A DNA stretch of 43,519 nt from a bacterium BMS3Abin01 (GTDB lineage: Bacteria > Actinomycetota > Thermoleophilia > BMS3ABIN01), in NCBI GenBank assembly GCA_002897715.1, contig BDUA01000050.1:1-43519 (forward strand), given 5' to 3'. The notes under the pieces were generated by a model. It was not told the origin of the DNA and made no database searches. It worked only from the letters and a program-made list of their open reading frames with translations. Position numbers and translations under genes: made by a program. Below, in pieces: positions 16,383 to 26,266 of the stretch (its first letter is position 1; every line of letters starts with the position of its first letter).

Positions 16383-16655
16383 ATGCAAGTAACCGTTGAC
16401 GCCATCTGCAAGGAGTTCGACATCCGGCCCGAAGAGGTGTTCGCCTTCATGGACGAGCACAACATCCAACTTGGCGGCGATTTCATGCATGACATCGCCA
16501 TCGACCTCCCGGACTTCCGCAAGTTCGTCGAGTTCCGCCGCCGGATGCTCAGGGAACAGATATCACGGGCGGAGACGGACCTGGAACAACTGGACAGCAG
16601 GGCCCGGGCCTTTCTTGAACAGCAGAAGAACAGCCGTTTTCAGGACTTCGAATAG
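16383..16655 (+). CDS. Small hypothetical protein with C-terminal helix
   Basis: A 90-residue acidic protein I do not recognise. The first 50 residues look like a small helical fold (AICKEFDIRPEEVFAFMDEH). Residues about 52-85 are charged and likely form a long amphipathic or coiled-coil helix. There is a weak ribosome-binding site (AAGG) and a good promoter upstream. It is convergent with zwf, with a ten-base gap. It may be a DNA-binding or scaffold protein, but nothing here shows it. Confidence 0.65.
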   Translation: MQVTVDAICKEFDIRPEEVFAFMDEHNIQLGGDFMHDIAIDLPDFRKFVEFRRRMLREQISRAETDLEQLDSRARAFLEQQKNSRFQDFE

Positions 16656-16665
16656 TCTCTTTTTC

Positions 16666-18153
16666 TTATCTGACAATGCCGGACTCGTCCTCCTTTTTGC
16701 CGCACCCCTGTAACCACTCACGACCGTCACGCCCGATCAGCCGGTCAGCCCCGGCCGTACCCCAGGTATCCGGCTCGTAGGTTTCCAGCGGCGGTCCCTG
16801 CGGGGACTGAAACCCCTCTATTATGGGATCCATCAACTCCCAGCCCATCTCTACGCCGTCATTGCGGATAAACAGGGAACGGTCGCCGGCAAAGGCGTCT
16901 AGCAGCAACCTCTCATAGGCCTGGGGGATGGCGCTGGCGCCGAACGACTCCTCGTAATGAAACTCCATGTCTACTGAACGCATCCCGGCGAAGGTGTCAG
17001 GGACCCTGGCTTCGAAGCGCAGATGGATACCCTCGTCAGGCTGCAGGCAGATGGCAAGCATGTCCGGCGTCGGCCGAGACCCCTCCGGCACCGGGAACAT
17101 GATGTGCGGCGGGGATTTGAACTGGATCATCACCTCCGAGTATTTCTTTTTCACTCGCTTGCCGGAGCGCAGATAGAAGAGAACGTCATGCCAACGCCAG
17201 TTGTCTATATGGAGTTTTATGGCGGCGAACGTCTCTGTCCGGGACTCCGGGGAGACCCCGGGCTCTTCACGGAAACCCCGGTATTGACCGCGCGCCGCGT
17301 ATTTGCCGACCTCCGCGGCAGGGACCGGACGCACCGCTCGCAGCAGTTTGACCTTCTCGTTATGCAGGGCATCCGCCGTGAACGAGGCCGGCGGCTCCAT
17401 GGCCACCAGCGCCAGCAGTTGCATCATGTGGTTCTGGAAGATATCCCTGACCACCCCCACCTGGTCATAGAATCCCCCCCGGTTCTCGACGCCGATCTCT
17501 TCCGCCAGGGTGATCTGGATATGGTCGACGAAGTTCCGGTTCCATAGCGGTTCAAATATGGTATTGGCGAATCTGAATACCAGTATGTTCTGAACGGTCT
17601 CTTTGGCCACATAGTGATCGATGCGATAGATCTGGCTCTCGTCCAGTACTTTGTGCATCTCCCCGTTCAACTCTCTCGCCGAAGCCAGGTCATGGCCGAA
17701 GGGTTTCTCCACCACCACCCGCCGCCAGGCATCGTCCTTTGCCAGGAGGCCGGCGCGCCCCAGTTTGGCGACTACATCGGCAACGAAGCCCGGCGGTATG
17801 GCCAGATAGAAAAGATATCCTGCCGCCGGTTCCTTGTGTTGACCTAGAAGCTCCGCCAGCTTCCCATAACCCGCCATGTCTTTGCATCCGGCGCTCAGCC
17901 CGGATATCAGCGCTGCGAACCTGGACCATTGGCCGTCATCGAAACCCTGCCCGGTGTTTTCCCTGACCCAATCGCGATAGGAGCCTCGCAGCTCGTCGAT
18001 GTTTATCCCGTGCCTGGAAACGGCGATGATATGAAGCTCCTCAGGCAGGCGGCCCTTGAGGTACAGGTTGAACAACGCCGGTATCAGTTTCCTGTGGGTC
18101 AGATCGCCGGTGGCGCCCAGGATAACCATGAACACAGGCCCCGCCGTCATCAT
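16666..18153 (-). CDS. zwf: Glucose-6-phosphate 1-dehydrogenase
   Basis: Zwf oxidises glucose-6-phosphate to 6-phosphogluconolactone, making NAD(P)H and starting the oxidative pentose phosphate pathway. The 495-residue protein has the N-terminal dinucleotide fold ([11 protein letters not shown] near 13-23), the lysine-containing [11 protein letters not shown] and the signature [11 protein letters not shown]. The last is usually RIDHYLGKE; the catalytic histidine is kept. The start overlaps the gnd stop by four bases (ATGA), so the two are translationally coupled; two adjacent ATGs (18153, 18150) are possible. Confidence 0.95.
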   Translation of the reverse strand: MMTAGPVFMVILGATGDLTHRKLIPALFNLYLKGRLPEELHIIAVSRHGINIDELRGSYRDWVRENTGQGFDDGQWSRFAALISGLSAGCKDMAGYGKLAELLGQHKEPAAGYLFYLAIPPGFVADVVAKLGRAGLLAKDDAWRRVVVEKPFGHDLASARELNGEMHKVLDESQIYRIDHYVAKETVQNILVFRFANTIFEPLWNRNFVDHIQITLAEEIGVENRGGFYDQVGVVRDIFQNHMMQLLALVAMEPPASFTADALHNEKVKLLRAVRPVPAAEVGKYAARGQYRGFREEPGVSPESRTETFAAIKLHIDNWRWHDVLFYLRSGKRVKKKYSEVMIQFKSPPHIMFPVPEGSRPTPDMLAICLQPDEGIHLRFEARVPDTFAGMRSVDMEFHYEESFGASAIPQAYERLLLDAFAGDRSLFIRNDGVEMGWELMDPIIEGFQSPQGPPLETYEPDTWGTAGADRLIGRDGREWLQGCGKKEDESGIVR

Positions 18154-19058
18154 TCAACCGTCTTGACGTCGTGTCCGCCGAACTGGTTGCGCAACGCCGC
18201 CAGCAATCTGTCCGCGAAACAGTCGTCCTCCCGCGAGCGAAAGCGGCTTTGCAGCGACAGGGTGATCACCGGAGCGGGTACATTGAGGTCGATGGATTCC
18301 AGCACGGTCCAGCGACCCTCACCGGTGTCATCGACCCAACCTTTGATATGGCTCAGGTTCTCGTCATCCGCCAAAGCCCTCGATACCAGCTCCAGCAACC
18401 ACGAACGGACCACACTGCCATAGCTCCAGATATCTGCCACCTGCTTCAGGCTGAGACCGAACTCTTCCTTGGCCTTCATAATCTCGAAACCCTCCGCGTA
18501 GGCCTCCATCAGGCCATACTCGATGCCGTTGTGCACCATCTTGACGAAATGTCCGGCGCCGTTCTCCCCCACACGGCCCCAGCCCTTGTCCGGCGCCGGC
18601 GCCAGTGTCTCGAATATGGGCCGGTGGCGCTCGACGTTCTCCGTGTCGCCGCCCACCATCATGCTATAGCCCTCCGTAAGCCCCCAGACGCCGCCGCTGG
18701 TCCCGACGTCGATGAACTTTATCCCCTTGGAGCGAAGAGCTTCCGCCCGGCTCTGCGATTCCCTGTAGTTGCAATTGCCGCCGTCTATCACAGTATCTCC
18801 GGTTGACAGCAGCTCCGACAGTGTCTCCACGGTCTTTTCGGTGACATTGCCGGAAGGCACCATCACCCACACTGTTCGCGGCGGGGCCAGTTTCTCCACC
18901 AGCTCCGCCAGCGAGGCCGAGCCCGCCGCTCCCTCCTCTACCAGCTTCGCCACATGCGCGGGGGTCGGTGCGTATACCACGACCTTGTGCCCACCCGCTA
19001 GCAATCTGCGGGTCATGTTGCCGCCCATCTTCCCCAAACCGATCATTCCCAGTTCCAT
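18150..19058 (-). CDS. gnd: 6-phosphogluconate dehydrogenase, short (YqeC/GndA-like) form
   Basis: Oxidatively decarboxylates 6-phosphogluconate to ribulose-5-phosphate. The 302-residue length identifies the short form, often NAD-dependent, rather than the 470-residue NADP enzyme. Visible: [12 protein letters not shown] near the N-terminus, the substrate motif [11 protein letters not shown], and [17 protein letters not shown] with the catalytic lysine. GGAGG lies five bases before the ATG. It lies between tal and zwf; the three genes together cover the oxidative branch and its link to glycolysis (the lactonase is not seen here). Confidence 0.93.
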   Translation of the reverse strand: MELGMIGLGKMGGNMTRRLLAGGHKVVVYAPTPAHVAKLVEEGAAGSASLAELVEKLAPPRTVWVMVPSGNVTEKTVETLSELLSTGDTVIDGGNCNYRESQSRAEALRSKGIKFIDVGTSGGVWGLTEGYSMMVGGDTENVERHRPIFETLAPAPDKGWGRVGENGAGHFVKMVHNGIEYGLMEAYAEGFEIMKAKEEFGLSLKQVADIWSYGSVVRSWLLELVSRALADDENLSHIKGWVDDTGEGRWTVLESIDLNVPAPVITLSLQSRFRSREDDCFADRLLAALRNQFGGHDVKTVE

Positions 19059-19091
19059 AATGCCCTCCGATATAGTTGTTCATATTTCAGT

Positions 19092-19109
19092 CCGGTCTTG
19101 CCCGACCGG
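19092..19109. promoter_or_regulatory. Perfect inverted repeat upstream of gnd
   Basis: CCGGTC and its complement GACCGG, six bases apart, lie 33 bases before the gnd start inside the 250-base tal-gnd gap. It could be an operator or a small leader hairpin. No poly-U follows on either strand, so it is not an intrinsic terminator. No gene is seen in the rest of the gap. Confidence 0.3.
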
Positions 19110-19308
19110 GTCCGGTTGCAATCTCTACTGTTATTCAAAATCAGATCTTCTCCGTTCTCCAGGTCGTGACTCAGTCATCCCCACAGACCTCGCCGGCGTG
19201 CCTGCCGCAACCGTGCAGCCGGTTGCGCCCGTCCCTGCCGGAGCAACGGCCGCCGGCTGCCGGGTTCATGGCTTCCCTGGTTCACTTGCGGCGGCACCAG
19301 GACCGTGG

Positions 19309-20430
19309 CTATTCAGCCAGTATCCGGCTGCGTTTCTTGTCGATGCTTTCCAGTAATTGGTCCAGTGACTGCGAGAAGAGCTTCACGCCCTCCTTTAGCA
19401 GATCGTCGGTCACCTGTTTGAGGTCGATGCCGGCGGCAAACAGGTTCTTGATTACTTCCTTGGCTTCATCATCGATGCCGGATTCGAGCGTCGATGCGGC
19501 TATCCCGTGATCCTTGAACGCCTCCAGCGTCACCCTGGGCAGGGTATTCACCGTATCGGGCCCGATCAGGCTGTTCACATACATGGTATCGCTGTAACCG
19601 GGATTCTTGGTGCTGGTGCTGGCCCAGAGCGGTCGCTGCACCCGGGCGCCCTTTTCCTTCAGCCTGGCGAAGCGCTCACTGCCGAAGATGTTCTGGAAGC
19701 GTTTGTATGCCCGCTTGCAGTTGGCGATAGCGGCGGTCCCCAGAAGGATCTTCAGGTTCTCGTGCCCCTGGTTGTCGATAAGTTCCTCCAGCTGCTTATC
19801 CACCGCCGTGTCCACCCTGCTGACGAAGAAGGATGCGACCGAGGCCACTTGCGACAGGTCCCCTCCCCCGGCATCCAGTTTTTCCAGGGCCGACACATAG
19901 GCGTTGGCCACCTCTTCGTAAATAAACGGGGAGAAAAGCAGCGTGATATTGATATTGTAACCTTCGCTGAGCAGCTGCTCGATGGCGGGAACCGCCTCCG
20001 GAGTTCCTGGCGCCTTGGCCATGACATTGGGCCTGTCCAGCGTGTTCAGCAGTCTGCGGATCTCTTTGACCGTTCCCTCGACATCGTAGGCGAGGGCCGG
20101 GTTGGGCTCTATGGATACATAGCCGTCCCGCCCCCCGGTGCGGTCATAGACCGGCCTCAGGATATCCGCCGCGCCGGCTATGTCCTCCAGGACCAGCCTG
20201 TCATATATTTCATAGGCCTCCAGTCCCTGCCGCGCCAGCCGGCGGATGGCCTCGTCATAGGCGTCGCTGCCGGTTATCGCCTTCATGAATATGGTCGGAT
20301 TGGAGGTGACCCCGGTTATGCCGTCATCGATCAGGCTCTGCATCTCACCCGACTCCAGGGCTCCACGTTCGATGTTGTCATACCAAAAGGACTGTCCCAG
20401 TGCCTGCACTTCCTTGATCTTTTCGTTCAC
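19309..20430 (-). CDS. tal: Transaldolase
   Basis: Moves a dihydroxyacetone unit from sedoheptulose-7-phosphate to glyceraldehyde-3-phosphate in the non-oxidative pentose phosphate pathway. About 373 residues, the longer type found in actinobacteria and cyanobacteria. Motifs: GVTSNPTIFMKAI, YVSIEPNPALAYD, the Schiff-base lysine region NVMAKAPGT, NITLLFSPF and RPLWASTSTKNP. GTG 20439 abuts the AGGAG site, so I prefer the GTG at 20430, eight bases downstream of it. Upstream gene of the leftward tal-gnd-zwf group. Confidence 0.93.
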   Translation of the reverse strand: MNEKIKEVQALGQSFWYDNIERGALESGEMQSLIDDGITGVTSNPTIFMKAITGSDAYDEAIRRLARQGLEAYEIYDRLVLEDIAGAADILRPVYDRTGGRDGYVSIEPNPALAYDVEGTVKEIRRLLNTLDRPNVMAKAPGTPEAVPAIEQLLSEGYNINITLLFSPFIYEEVANAYVSALEKLDAGGGDLSQVASVASFFVSRVDTAVDKQLEELIDNQGHENLKILLGTAAIANCKRAYKRFQNIFGSERFARLKEKGARVQRPLWASTSTKNPGYSDTMYVNSLIGPDTVNTLPRVTLEAFKDHGIAASTLESGIDDEAKEVIKNLFAAGIDLKQVTDDLLKEGVKLFSQSLDQLLESIDKKRSRILAE

Positions 20431-20671
20431 GTCATCCACTCCTGTCCGTATATGATGATGCTGGAAGCATACCCGGTGCCACCCATTAGTTAACAGCTGT
20501 CCGTCTCCTGTTCCCGGCGGCCCCGTTTCGCGCCTAATATTATCTCAAATCTGCCGCTGCTTCATTTCCTCATTCCCGGCGTCTCCGGCCGTCTTTCCGG
20601 GTTAAACCTCCGCCTTCGGGGAATAACAGATAGACTGGATAAATATTCCATGATGAACCAGGGAGGTTTCC

Positions 20672-20902
20672 ATGAGCGGCAAAGCGGCAGGGAAAAAACG
20701 CAACCGCGCGGCGCAGAGCGAGCAGCACGGCTACCAGGAGAGCCCCACGGATATCGCCGACAAGAGCGGCACCGTCGGCGTCAATGGCAGCGGGGGTACC
20801 CCTGAGACAGAAGAGAGGAAACGGGTCAGCGAGAAGCTGCGTAACCTGGAGCGGCGCCGCCGGGACAAGGACCAGGGCAAAGACCGCGACCAACCACATT
20901 AG
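20672..20902 (+). CDS. Small, highly charged hypothetical protein
   Basis: A 76-residue hydrophilic protein rich in K, R, E, D and Q, with an almost certainly disordered N-terminal half and a charged helical tail (RKRVSEKLRNLERRRRDKD). A clear ribosome-binding site (GGAGG, five bases before the ATG) supports it as real. It resembles small stress- or nucleic-acid-associated proteins in composition only; no family is recognised. The 241 bases before it, shared with divergent tal, hold no other gene that I can see. Confidence 0.6.
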   Translation: MSGKAAGKKRNRAAQSEQHGYQESPTDIADKSGTVGVNGSGGTPETEERKRVSEKLRNLERRRRDKDQGKDRDQPH

Positions 20903-20953
20903 CCCCGCAAATCTGCTAACCTTTTTTCCGGCTGTACATCATGGAGGGAACCG

Positions 20954-21568
20954 ATGCTTGCCGGAGAAAAAGCTGCTTGGGAAAAACTGGAATTGCGTGA
21001 CCCCTACGAGGTCGCGGAGTTGGCTGAAGCCGAATACTGGGAGGACGACGATGTGCTGGTCCTTACCGTTTTCGGACAGGCCTACCTGGTGAACACCGCC
21101 GAGCGTGAGATCCGGGAGATCGGCGTCCATGATCTCCACCTGGAAGACACCACCCATCTCAACTTGCTGGTACCCCTGTACCTGGCGTCATCTGCGCCGC
21201 CGGTGCCCGGCGGACGCCTGGTCAAGCCGGAAGCGCTGCCCGGCGGTTCCGCGTTCTTCAAGGGGCCCCACGAGTTACCCACGGAAGTCATCGCCCACCA
21301 TTTCTGCTCAACGCCCGATCGCTTCATCGAGGTCGGGCTGAAGCTGGGCGGCAGCCGCACCGATGGCGGCGACGCGGCGGTCGTCATTCCCACCTTCACC
21401 AAGATACCGGTTACCGTAATGCTGTGGCTGGGAGACCTGGAATTCCCGGCACGGGCCCAGTTGCTGCTTGACGCCACCGCCATCCAGCTGTTGCCGCTGG
21501 ATGCCCTGTGGGCCACCCTGGTAATGACCTCGCAAGCCATGATACAGGTGGCCGGGTCGCACCATTGA
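20954..21568 (+). CDS. DUF3786-like protein
   Basis: A 204-residue soluble protein. The pattern DVLVLTVFGQAYLVNTAEREI followed by a LLVPLYLASSA region and VAIPTF-like and VTVMLWLGDLEFPARAQLLLDATA segments matches my recollection of DUF3786, a family of anaerobes and CO2-fixing bacteria with unknown function. GGAGGGAA precedes the ATG. It is separated by 51 bases from the small charged protein and may share its transcript. No metal-binding cysteine cluster is present. Confidence 0.7.
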   Translation: MLAGEKAAWEKLELRDPYEVAELAEAEYWEDDDVLVLTVFGQAYLVNTAEREIREIGVHDLHLEDTTHLNLLVPLYLASSAPPVPGGRLVKPEALPGGSAFFKGPHELPTEVIAHHFCSTPDRFIEVGLKLGGSRTDGGDAAVVIPTFTKIPVTVMLWLGDLEFPARAQLLLDATAIQLLPLDALWATLVMTSQAMIQVAGSHH

Positions 21569-21605
21569 TCGCCTCACCCGGCGCGCCGAGCCTGGCGGAC
21601 CGCCG

Positions 21606-22103
21606 CTACTTCAGGTTGTCCAGGGCGTCCTTGTAGTTTCCGGCATGGCGGGTCTCGTCACCGGCGACTGAACGAAGGTATTGGGCTATCTGGGCGAAAC
21701 CTTCTTCTTCGGCGTCCCTCTGGAACCCGGGGTACATGTCCTCTTTCTCGTACGTCTCTCCCTCCAGCGCCGCGCCCAGGTTGGCGGTGCTGTCCCTGAC
21801 CATACCCAGATAAGCCAGATGTGAATGGGCGTGCAGTGTCTCGTCCGCCGCCGCCGCTTCAAACACCGCCGCCACATCCTCCAGACCAGCGGCCCTGGCC
21901 GCCTGGGCGAAGGCCAAATAACGCCGGTTGGCCTGTGACTCGCCGGCGAAAGCCGTTTTGAGATTCTCCTCGGTTTTGCTGCCGGCCAGACCGTCGATAC
22001 CGCTGAAAGGTTCAAACCTGGATTTGGGCGCACCACACATGGGGCACTTGTCCGGGTTCTGACCCGGCAACATGATGTTTCCGCAAACACTGCATCTTTG
22101 CAT
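21606..22103 (-). CDS. Rubrerythrin with N-terminal rubredoxin domain (reverse type)
   Basis: A 165-residue peroxide-reducing protein of anaerobes. The rubredoxin-like iron site is N-terminal (C4, C7, C20, C23: CSVCG, CPMCG) instead of C-terminal, the 'reverse' arrangement. The four-helix di-iron domain follows, with ligands visible in FAGESQANRRYLAFA, ADETLHAHSHL, AEEEGFAQIA and GDETRHAGNY. It would take electrons from NAD(P)H via rubredoxin reductase to reduce hydrogen peroxide, in line with a strict anaerobe. AGGAGGAAG lies upstream of the ATG. It stands alone. Confidence 0.93.
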   Translation of the reverse strand: MQRCSVCGNIMLPGQNPDKCPMCGAPKSRFEPFSGIDGLAGSKTEENLKTAFAGESQANRRYLAFAQAARAAGLEDVAAVFEAAAADETLHAHSHLAYLGMVRDSTANLGAALEGETYEKEDMYPGFQRDAEEEGFAQIAQYLRSVAGDETRHAGNYKDALDNLK

Positions 22104-22293
22104 CGCTTCCTCCTTGTTTTCCCATAATCCTACCCCGGGTGATGCTTTCTAATCCAGCATCGCTTGGCGGCCGGGCCGGGGGAAAGGAAGGTCTTTATGC
22201 TCCAGAGCCACCAATATATTGATGCAGAGAGGCACAGCAAGTAATATCTATTGTAAACTCATACCTTCAAACCTGTTCCCGGGGGTAAGATTG

Positions 22294-22662
22294 ATGAAAA
22301 TCTCCATCACCATAACCGGCCTGGAACTCGAGGCTGAACTGGATGAATGCACCACATCCTTCGCCGCCTATAACGCGCTGCCCTGCGAAAGCTCGGTCAA
22401 CCGCTGGGGGGACGAGATCTACTTCGACTTTCCCATACCGGCGGTACCGGAGAACCTTAAGCAGACCATGGACATCGGCGATCTGGGATACTGGCTGGAA
22501 GGTCAGGCGCTGGCCATCTTCTTCGGTTCCACTCCCGCCAGCATGGACGGCAAGCCCCGGGCCGCCGTACCCGTAATATACATGGGCCGTATTATCGGTG
22601 ACACCAGGGTCCTCAGGGACGTCGAGTCCGGCGCCGTCATCACCCTGAAAACCTGCGACTAG
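22294..22662 (+). CDS. Cyclophilin-like fold protein (PF04126/DUF369 type)
   Basis: A 122-residue protein with the pattern of the cyclophilin-like DUF369 family: KISITITGLELEAEL, WGDEIYFDFPIP, DLGYWLEGQALAIFFGSTP and IYMGRIIGD. These proteins share the cyclophilin beta barrel but lack proven prolyl isomerase activity. I start at ATG 22294, where GGGGGTAAG lies upstream and the conserved domain begins; the frame extends 25 codons further up without support. It is followed 55 bases later by the PP2C regulator. Confidence 0.85.
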   Translation: MKISITITGLELEAELDECTTSFAAYNALPCESSVNRWGDEIYFDFPIPAVPENLKQTMDIGDLGYWLEGQALAIFFGSTPASMDGKPRAAVPVIYMGRIIGDTRVLRDVESGAVITLKTCD

Positions 22663-22717
22663 GCGGACCGGGACGTCTGCCCCTGTTGAGCTTGTTCACC
22701 ATCATCCACCACGGGAT

Positions 22718-25366
22718 ATGAAAGACAGATTCAAATCCAGGAAGAGCCTGATCGAAGAGCTGTCGCTGGCACGCCGGCGCCTGGCCGAGCTGAAGGCCGG
22801 CGGTGCGTCGGCGAACGGCGGCGTCGCCGGGAGCGTCCCCGGAGGCCACTGTTTTACCGAAACCCTCATCAACACCCTTCCCGGCATATTCTACCTCCTG
22901 GACGAACAGCTGCGCATGGTGCTCTGGAACCGTAACCTGGAGAAGGTTTCCGGCTATACCCACGAAGAGATCGCCTCCATGAGCCCCCTGGATCTCATCG
23001 CCGAGGACGACCGCGGACTCATGGCCGGCATGCTGCGGGAGGTGGCCCGGACCGGAAGCGTAACCGCCGAAGCCCGCAGCCTTACCAGGGACGGCGTGGA
23101 GATACCCTACTTTTTCACCGGCACCCGCCTGGAAGATGAAGGCAAGGTTTACTTCGCGGGCACCGGCATCGACATCTCGGAGCATAAAGACAAGGACGAC
23201 TCCCTGAGATACGCCCTGGAAGAGTCCCAGCTCCACCGCCTGGAGACCTCGGCTTTGCTGGCTGCGGCACGTTCGGTGATCGAATATCAGGACTTTGAAA
23301 AGGCAGCGCGCACCATTTTCGATATCTGCAAGGACCTTACCGGGGCCACCAGCGGCTATGTAGCCCTGATAAACAGGGACAGCGACGAGAACGATGTGGT
23401 CTTCCTGGATTCCGGGGGTCTCCCGTGCACGGTGGACGATTCCCTTCCCATGCCCGTCCGTGGCCTCCGCGGCAAGGCGGTAGAGTCGGGGCGGACCGTT
23501 TACGACAATGACTTCTCCGAAAGCGGGTGGAAGGAGTTCATGCCGGAGGGGCATGTCAGGCTGGACAATGTACTGTTCGCCCCCCTGATGGTGAAGGGAG
23601 AGGCCGTGGGACTGCTGGGACTGGCCAACAAACCCGGTGGATTCACCGAAGAAGATACCCGGCTGGCGACGGCTTTCGGCGAACTGGTGGCCGTAGCCCT
23701 GGTCAACGACTGGACCTTTGAATCGCTGGAGAAGAGCGAGGAGAGATACCGCTCACTGGCGCAATCAGCCAACGACGCCATAATATCCGCCGACAGCGAC
23801 AGCAGGATCATCTACTGGAACCAGGGCGCCGAGCGTATATTCGCCTATACCGATGCGGAGGCGCTGGGCAAACCGCTTTCCATGCTCATGCCGGAACAGT
23901 TCCGGCAGCGTCATGACGGCGGCATGGAGCGTTTCCTCAGGACCAGGGAACCGCACATGATAGGCCGCACCGTGGAGATGGAGGGGCTGAGAAAAGACGG
24001 CTCCGTTTTTCCCATGGAGCTGTCGCTGTCCACCTGGACCACCAAGGACGGGGATTTCTTCACCGGCATCATCCGTGACATAACCGCGAGGAAGCGCGCG
24101 GTGAAGAGCGAGGTGGACGCCCGCGCCCAGGTGCAGAGCTATGCCACCCGCCTGTCCATCCTGCACAAGATCGGTCTCTCCCTCAATCGGGAGACCGACA
24201 AACGGCGCCTGCTGCGGTCCGTACTCAAGGCCGCCGCGGAGATCACCTCCGCCGGTATCGGCGTGATGACCCTCATCAAGGAGGGACAGACCGAGATCAT
24301 CTCCATCTATTACGCGCCCTGGTACGAACAGAGGTGCGAGATAGGCGAGGAGATACCGGCCCTGCACATGCGAATCGCCGCGCTGATGGAGAAAGATGAC
24401 GATGCCGCCATTATCCACAATACAGCCAGCCTGGAGCAGCTGCCTGAAGGACATCTGAAGCTGAAAGACCTGCTCATCGGCACCATCAAGGATACCAAGG
24501 GACGGATTATGGGCCATTTTATGCTTAGCGACAAGGCCGACGGCGCCGACTTCACCAGTGAAGACCAGGAGATCATCGCCCTGCTGGCGGCACAGAGTTC
24601 GGTGGCCCTGGTGAGTGCGGAGAATTTCGAGCGTGAGCATATTGTCGCGGAGTCGCTGCAGGACGCACTTCTGCCGGACGCGATTATCCGTGACGACCTG
24701 GAGATCGGGCTGCTGTATCAGTCATCAGGACCGCTGGGCAAGATAGGGGGCGACTTTTATGATTTCATCGAACTGGACCAGAACCGTCTTGCCGTCCTGG
24801 TCGGCGATGTGTGCGGCAAGGGCCTGGCCGCCGCCACCTATACCGCCATGATCAAATATATGCTTCGCGCCTACCTGGGTGAGGGTATGGAGCCGGAAGA
24901 GTGCCTGACCAAGCTCAATGCCGCCGTACACCGCCAGGTTCCTATCGAGAAGTTCGTGACCCTGGGCCTCTCCATCATCGATACCAGCGCCGGGACCGTC
25001 ACCCATTCCTCCGCCGGCCATCCACCGCCGCTGGTCTGCCGCCAGAATAAGGCCAGTTTCATCCATATCGAACAGGCGGTCCCCCTGGGTGTCCTCAAGG
25101 AACACCGGTACGACTCCAACCGGTATTCCATCGCCGGCGCCTGCTCGTTTTCATTGTATACCGACGGACTTCTGGACGCGCGATCGGAAGGCGCGGAACC
25201 ATTCGGCGAGAAACGCCTGCTGGAAACCTTTTCCGGCTGCTGTTGCCAGCGTCCGCAGCAGGTTGCAAAGGAGGTCATCCAGGCTGTCCTGGACTATTCC
25301 GGTGACAGACTTAGGGATGACATCGCCCTGGTGGTCATAGGCTTCCCGGACAAGACCCCCGATTAA
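22718..25366 (+). CDS. PAS-GAF-PAS-GAF-PP2C (SpoIIE-type) phosphatase
   Basis: An 882-residue cytoplasmic regulator. Domains in order: PAS (about 45-155), GAF (175-335), PAS (340-460, PAC end IIRDITARKRA), GAF (475-640), and a SpoIIE/RsbU-type PP2C serine phosphatase (650-880). Metal-binding motifs are intact: GGDFYD near 677-682, GDVCGKG at 696-702, SAGHPPPL near 765-772, YTDGLLDA near 814-821 and DDIALVVI near 867-874. Such proteins dephosphorylate anti-sigma-antagonist proteins and steer partner-switching sigma factors. No RsbV/RsbW partner is in the window. It is convergent with the sortase-like gene. Ribosome-binding site weak. Confidence 0.88.
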   Translation: MKDRFKSRKSLIEELSLARRRLAELKAGGASANGGVAGSVPGGHCFTETLINTLPGIFYLLDEQLRMVLWNRNLEKVSGYTHEEIASMSPLDLIAEDDRGLMAGMLREVARTGSVTAEARSLTRDGVEIPYFFTGTRLEDEGKVYFAGTGIDISEHKDKDDSLRYALEESQLHRLETSALLAAARSVIEYQDFEKAARTIFDICKDLTGATSGYVALINRDSDENDVVFLDSGGLPCTVDDSLPMPVRGLRGKAVESGRTVYDNDFSESGWKEFMPEGHVRLDNVLFAPLMVKGEAVGLLGLANKPGGFTEEDTRLATAFGELVAVALVNDWTFESLEKSEERYRSLAQSANDAIISADSDSRIIYWNQGAERIFAYTDAEALGKPLSMLMPEQFRQRHDGGMERFLRTREPHMIGRTVEMEGLRKDGSVFPMELSLSTWTTKDGDFFTGIIRDITARKRAVKSEVDARAQVQSYATRLSILHKIGLSLNRETDKRRLLRSVLKAAAEITSAGIGVMTLIKEGQTEIISIYYAPWYEQRCEIGEEIPALHMRIAALMEKDDDAAIIHNTASLEQLPEGHLKLKDLLIGTIKDTKGRIMGHFMLSDKADGADFTSEDQEIIALLAAQSSVALVSAENFEREHIVAESLQDALLPDAIIRDDLEIGLLYQSSGPLGKIGGDFYDFIELDQNRLAVLVGDVCGKGLAAATYTAMIKYMLRAYLGEGMEPEECLTKLNAAVHRQVPIEKFVTLGLSIIDTSAGTVTHSSAGHPPPLVCRQNKASFIHIEQAVPLGVLKEHRYDSNRYSIAGACSFSLYTDGLLDARSEGAEPFGEKRLLETFSGCCCQRPQQVAKEVIQAVLDYSGDRLRDDIALVVIGFPDKTPD

Positions 25367-25455
25367 CCTCATGCTCCTCCGGCAGCCGCCGGGGCTGTCG
25401 CCGCCGTCATCATTGACGCCTGCATCGATGCCGGCGGGGAAAACTTGCGCGGGGT

Positions 25456-26214
25456 TCAGTACGTCGTACCCGCCGGCTGCACATCTTCCAGTTCACCGCG
25501 GATGATGATTCGCCGCTTGACGTCCCAGAGCGGATCGCAGGTGAGCAGCGTGATGGCCTCGTAACCCACCGGTTCAAGTACCGATGTGTCATCAGGCGTG
25601 ACAATGAAAGACTCTGTAACCCGGTAGGTGAATGTTGCATAAGGCGTCTTCACTGTGACAGTGTCGCCTACGGCGACATCGTCCAGGTGCAGGAAGGGTG
25701 CGCCGTAGAGCACGCGATCGCCGGCTACGGCGAAATTGCCGCCGGCGCCCGGCAGGGTCGTCTCCCGTATATGACCGGGGCCCTTCTTCAGCGCTTCACC
25801 ATCAGCACCCTCGACGATCATCCAGCGGGAGCCGATGCTGGGAATGTCGATCTCGCCCACCGGGTCCAGCTTATGGAGCCTCGCGTCCAGCGCTTCCGCT
25901 TCGCGCCGCAGGTAGTCCGGGTCCACCGAACCGTTACCGGTGATGGAGAACAGGGAGCGCATCGCCTGCTGACCGTTCCTGTTCTGCAGGTAGCCGTAGC
26001 CGATGCTGCCGGCCACGTACAGCACCACACCCAGGCTTACCACCATGAACAGGGTGGCTATCCACTTGATCACCCGCGCCGGATGGATGGAGTTACGCGC
26101 CGCAGAGGCGCGTCTGCCGGTGGAGGCCCTCTTTTCCGCCGCCGCCAATGAACGCAAGGGCCTGTTGGTCCTGAACCCGCCGGCACGATACCTGGTGTAG
26201 CATTTACTGGCCAT
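25456..26214 (-). CDS. Sortase-fold protein with catalytic His replaced by Asp
   Basis: A 252-residue membrane protein with a basic N-terminus, one helix (about 50-70) and a class D/E-like sortase domain. Typical landmarks are IDIPSIG, GPGHIRETTLPGAGGNFAVAG, YGAPF, LLTCDPLWDVKRRIIIRGEL. The active-site Cys (TLLTC in the family, LLTC here) and the late Arg are present. The residue after AVAG, the catalytic His in the usual AGHR motif, is Asp (AGDR; codon GAT at about 25718-25720). Sortases need His-Cys-Arg, so this copy is probably inactive or altered, or the base is an error. AGGAGG lies upstream. It follows the sigma/anti-sigma gene on the same strand. Confidence 0.82.
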   Translation of the reverse strand: MASKCYTRYRAGGFRTNRPLRSLAAAEKRASTGRRASAARNSIHPARVIKWIATLFMVVSLGVVLYVAGSIGYGYLQNRNGQQAMRSLFSITGNGSVDPDYLRREAEALDARLHKLDPVGEIDIPSIGSRWMIVEGADGEALKKGPGHIRETTLPGAGGNFAVAGDRVLYGAPFLHLDDVAVGDTVTVKTPYATFTYRVTESFIVTPDDTSVLEPVGYEAITLLTCDPLWDVKRRIIIRGELEDVQPAGTTY

Positions 26215-26266
26215 GTCTCCGCCTCCTCTTCGTATATATCCTTATGACGAAAGAGGCGGTGGAAAC

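Noticed and set aside
22640-23554. Minus-strand open frame opposite the PP2C regulator
   Set aside because: It overlaps PAS and GAF coding sequence entirely and has no recognisable protein features or ribosome-binding site.
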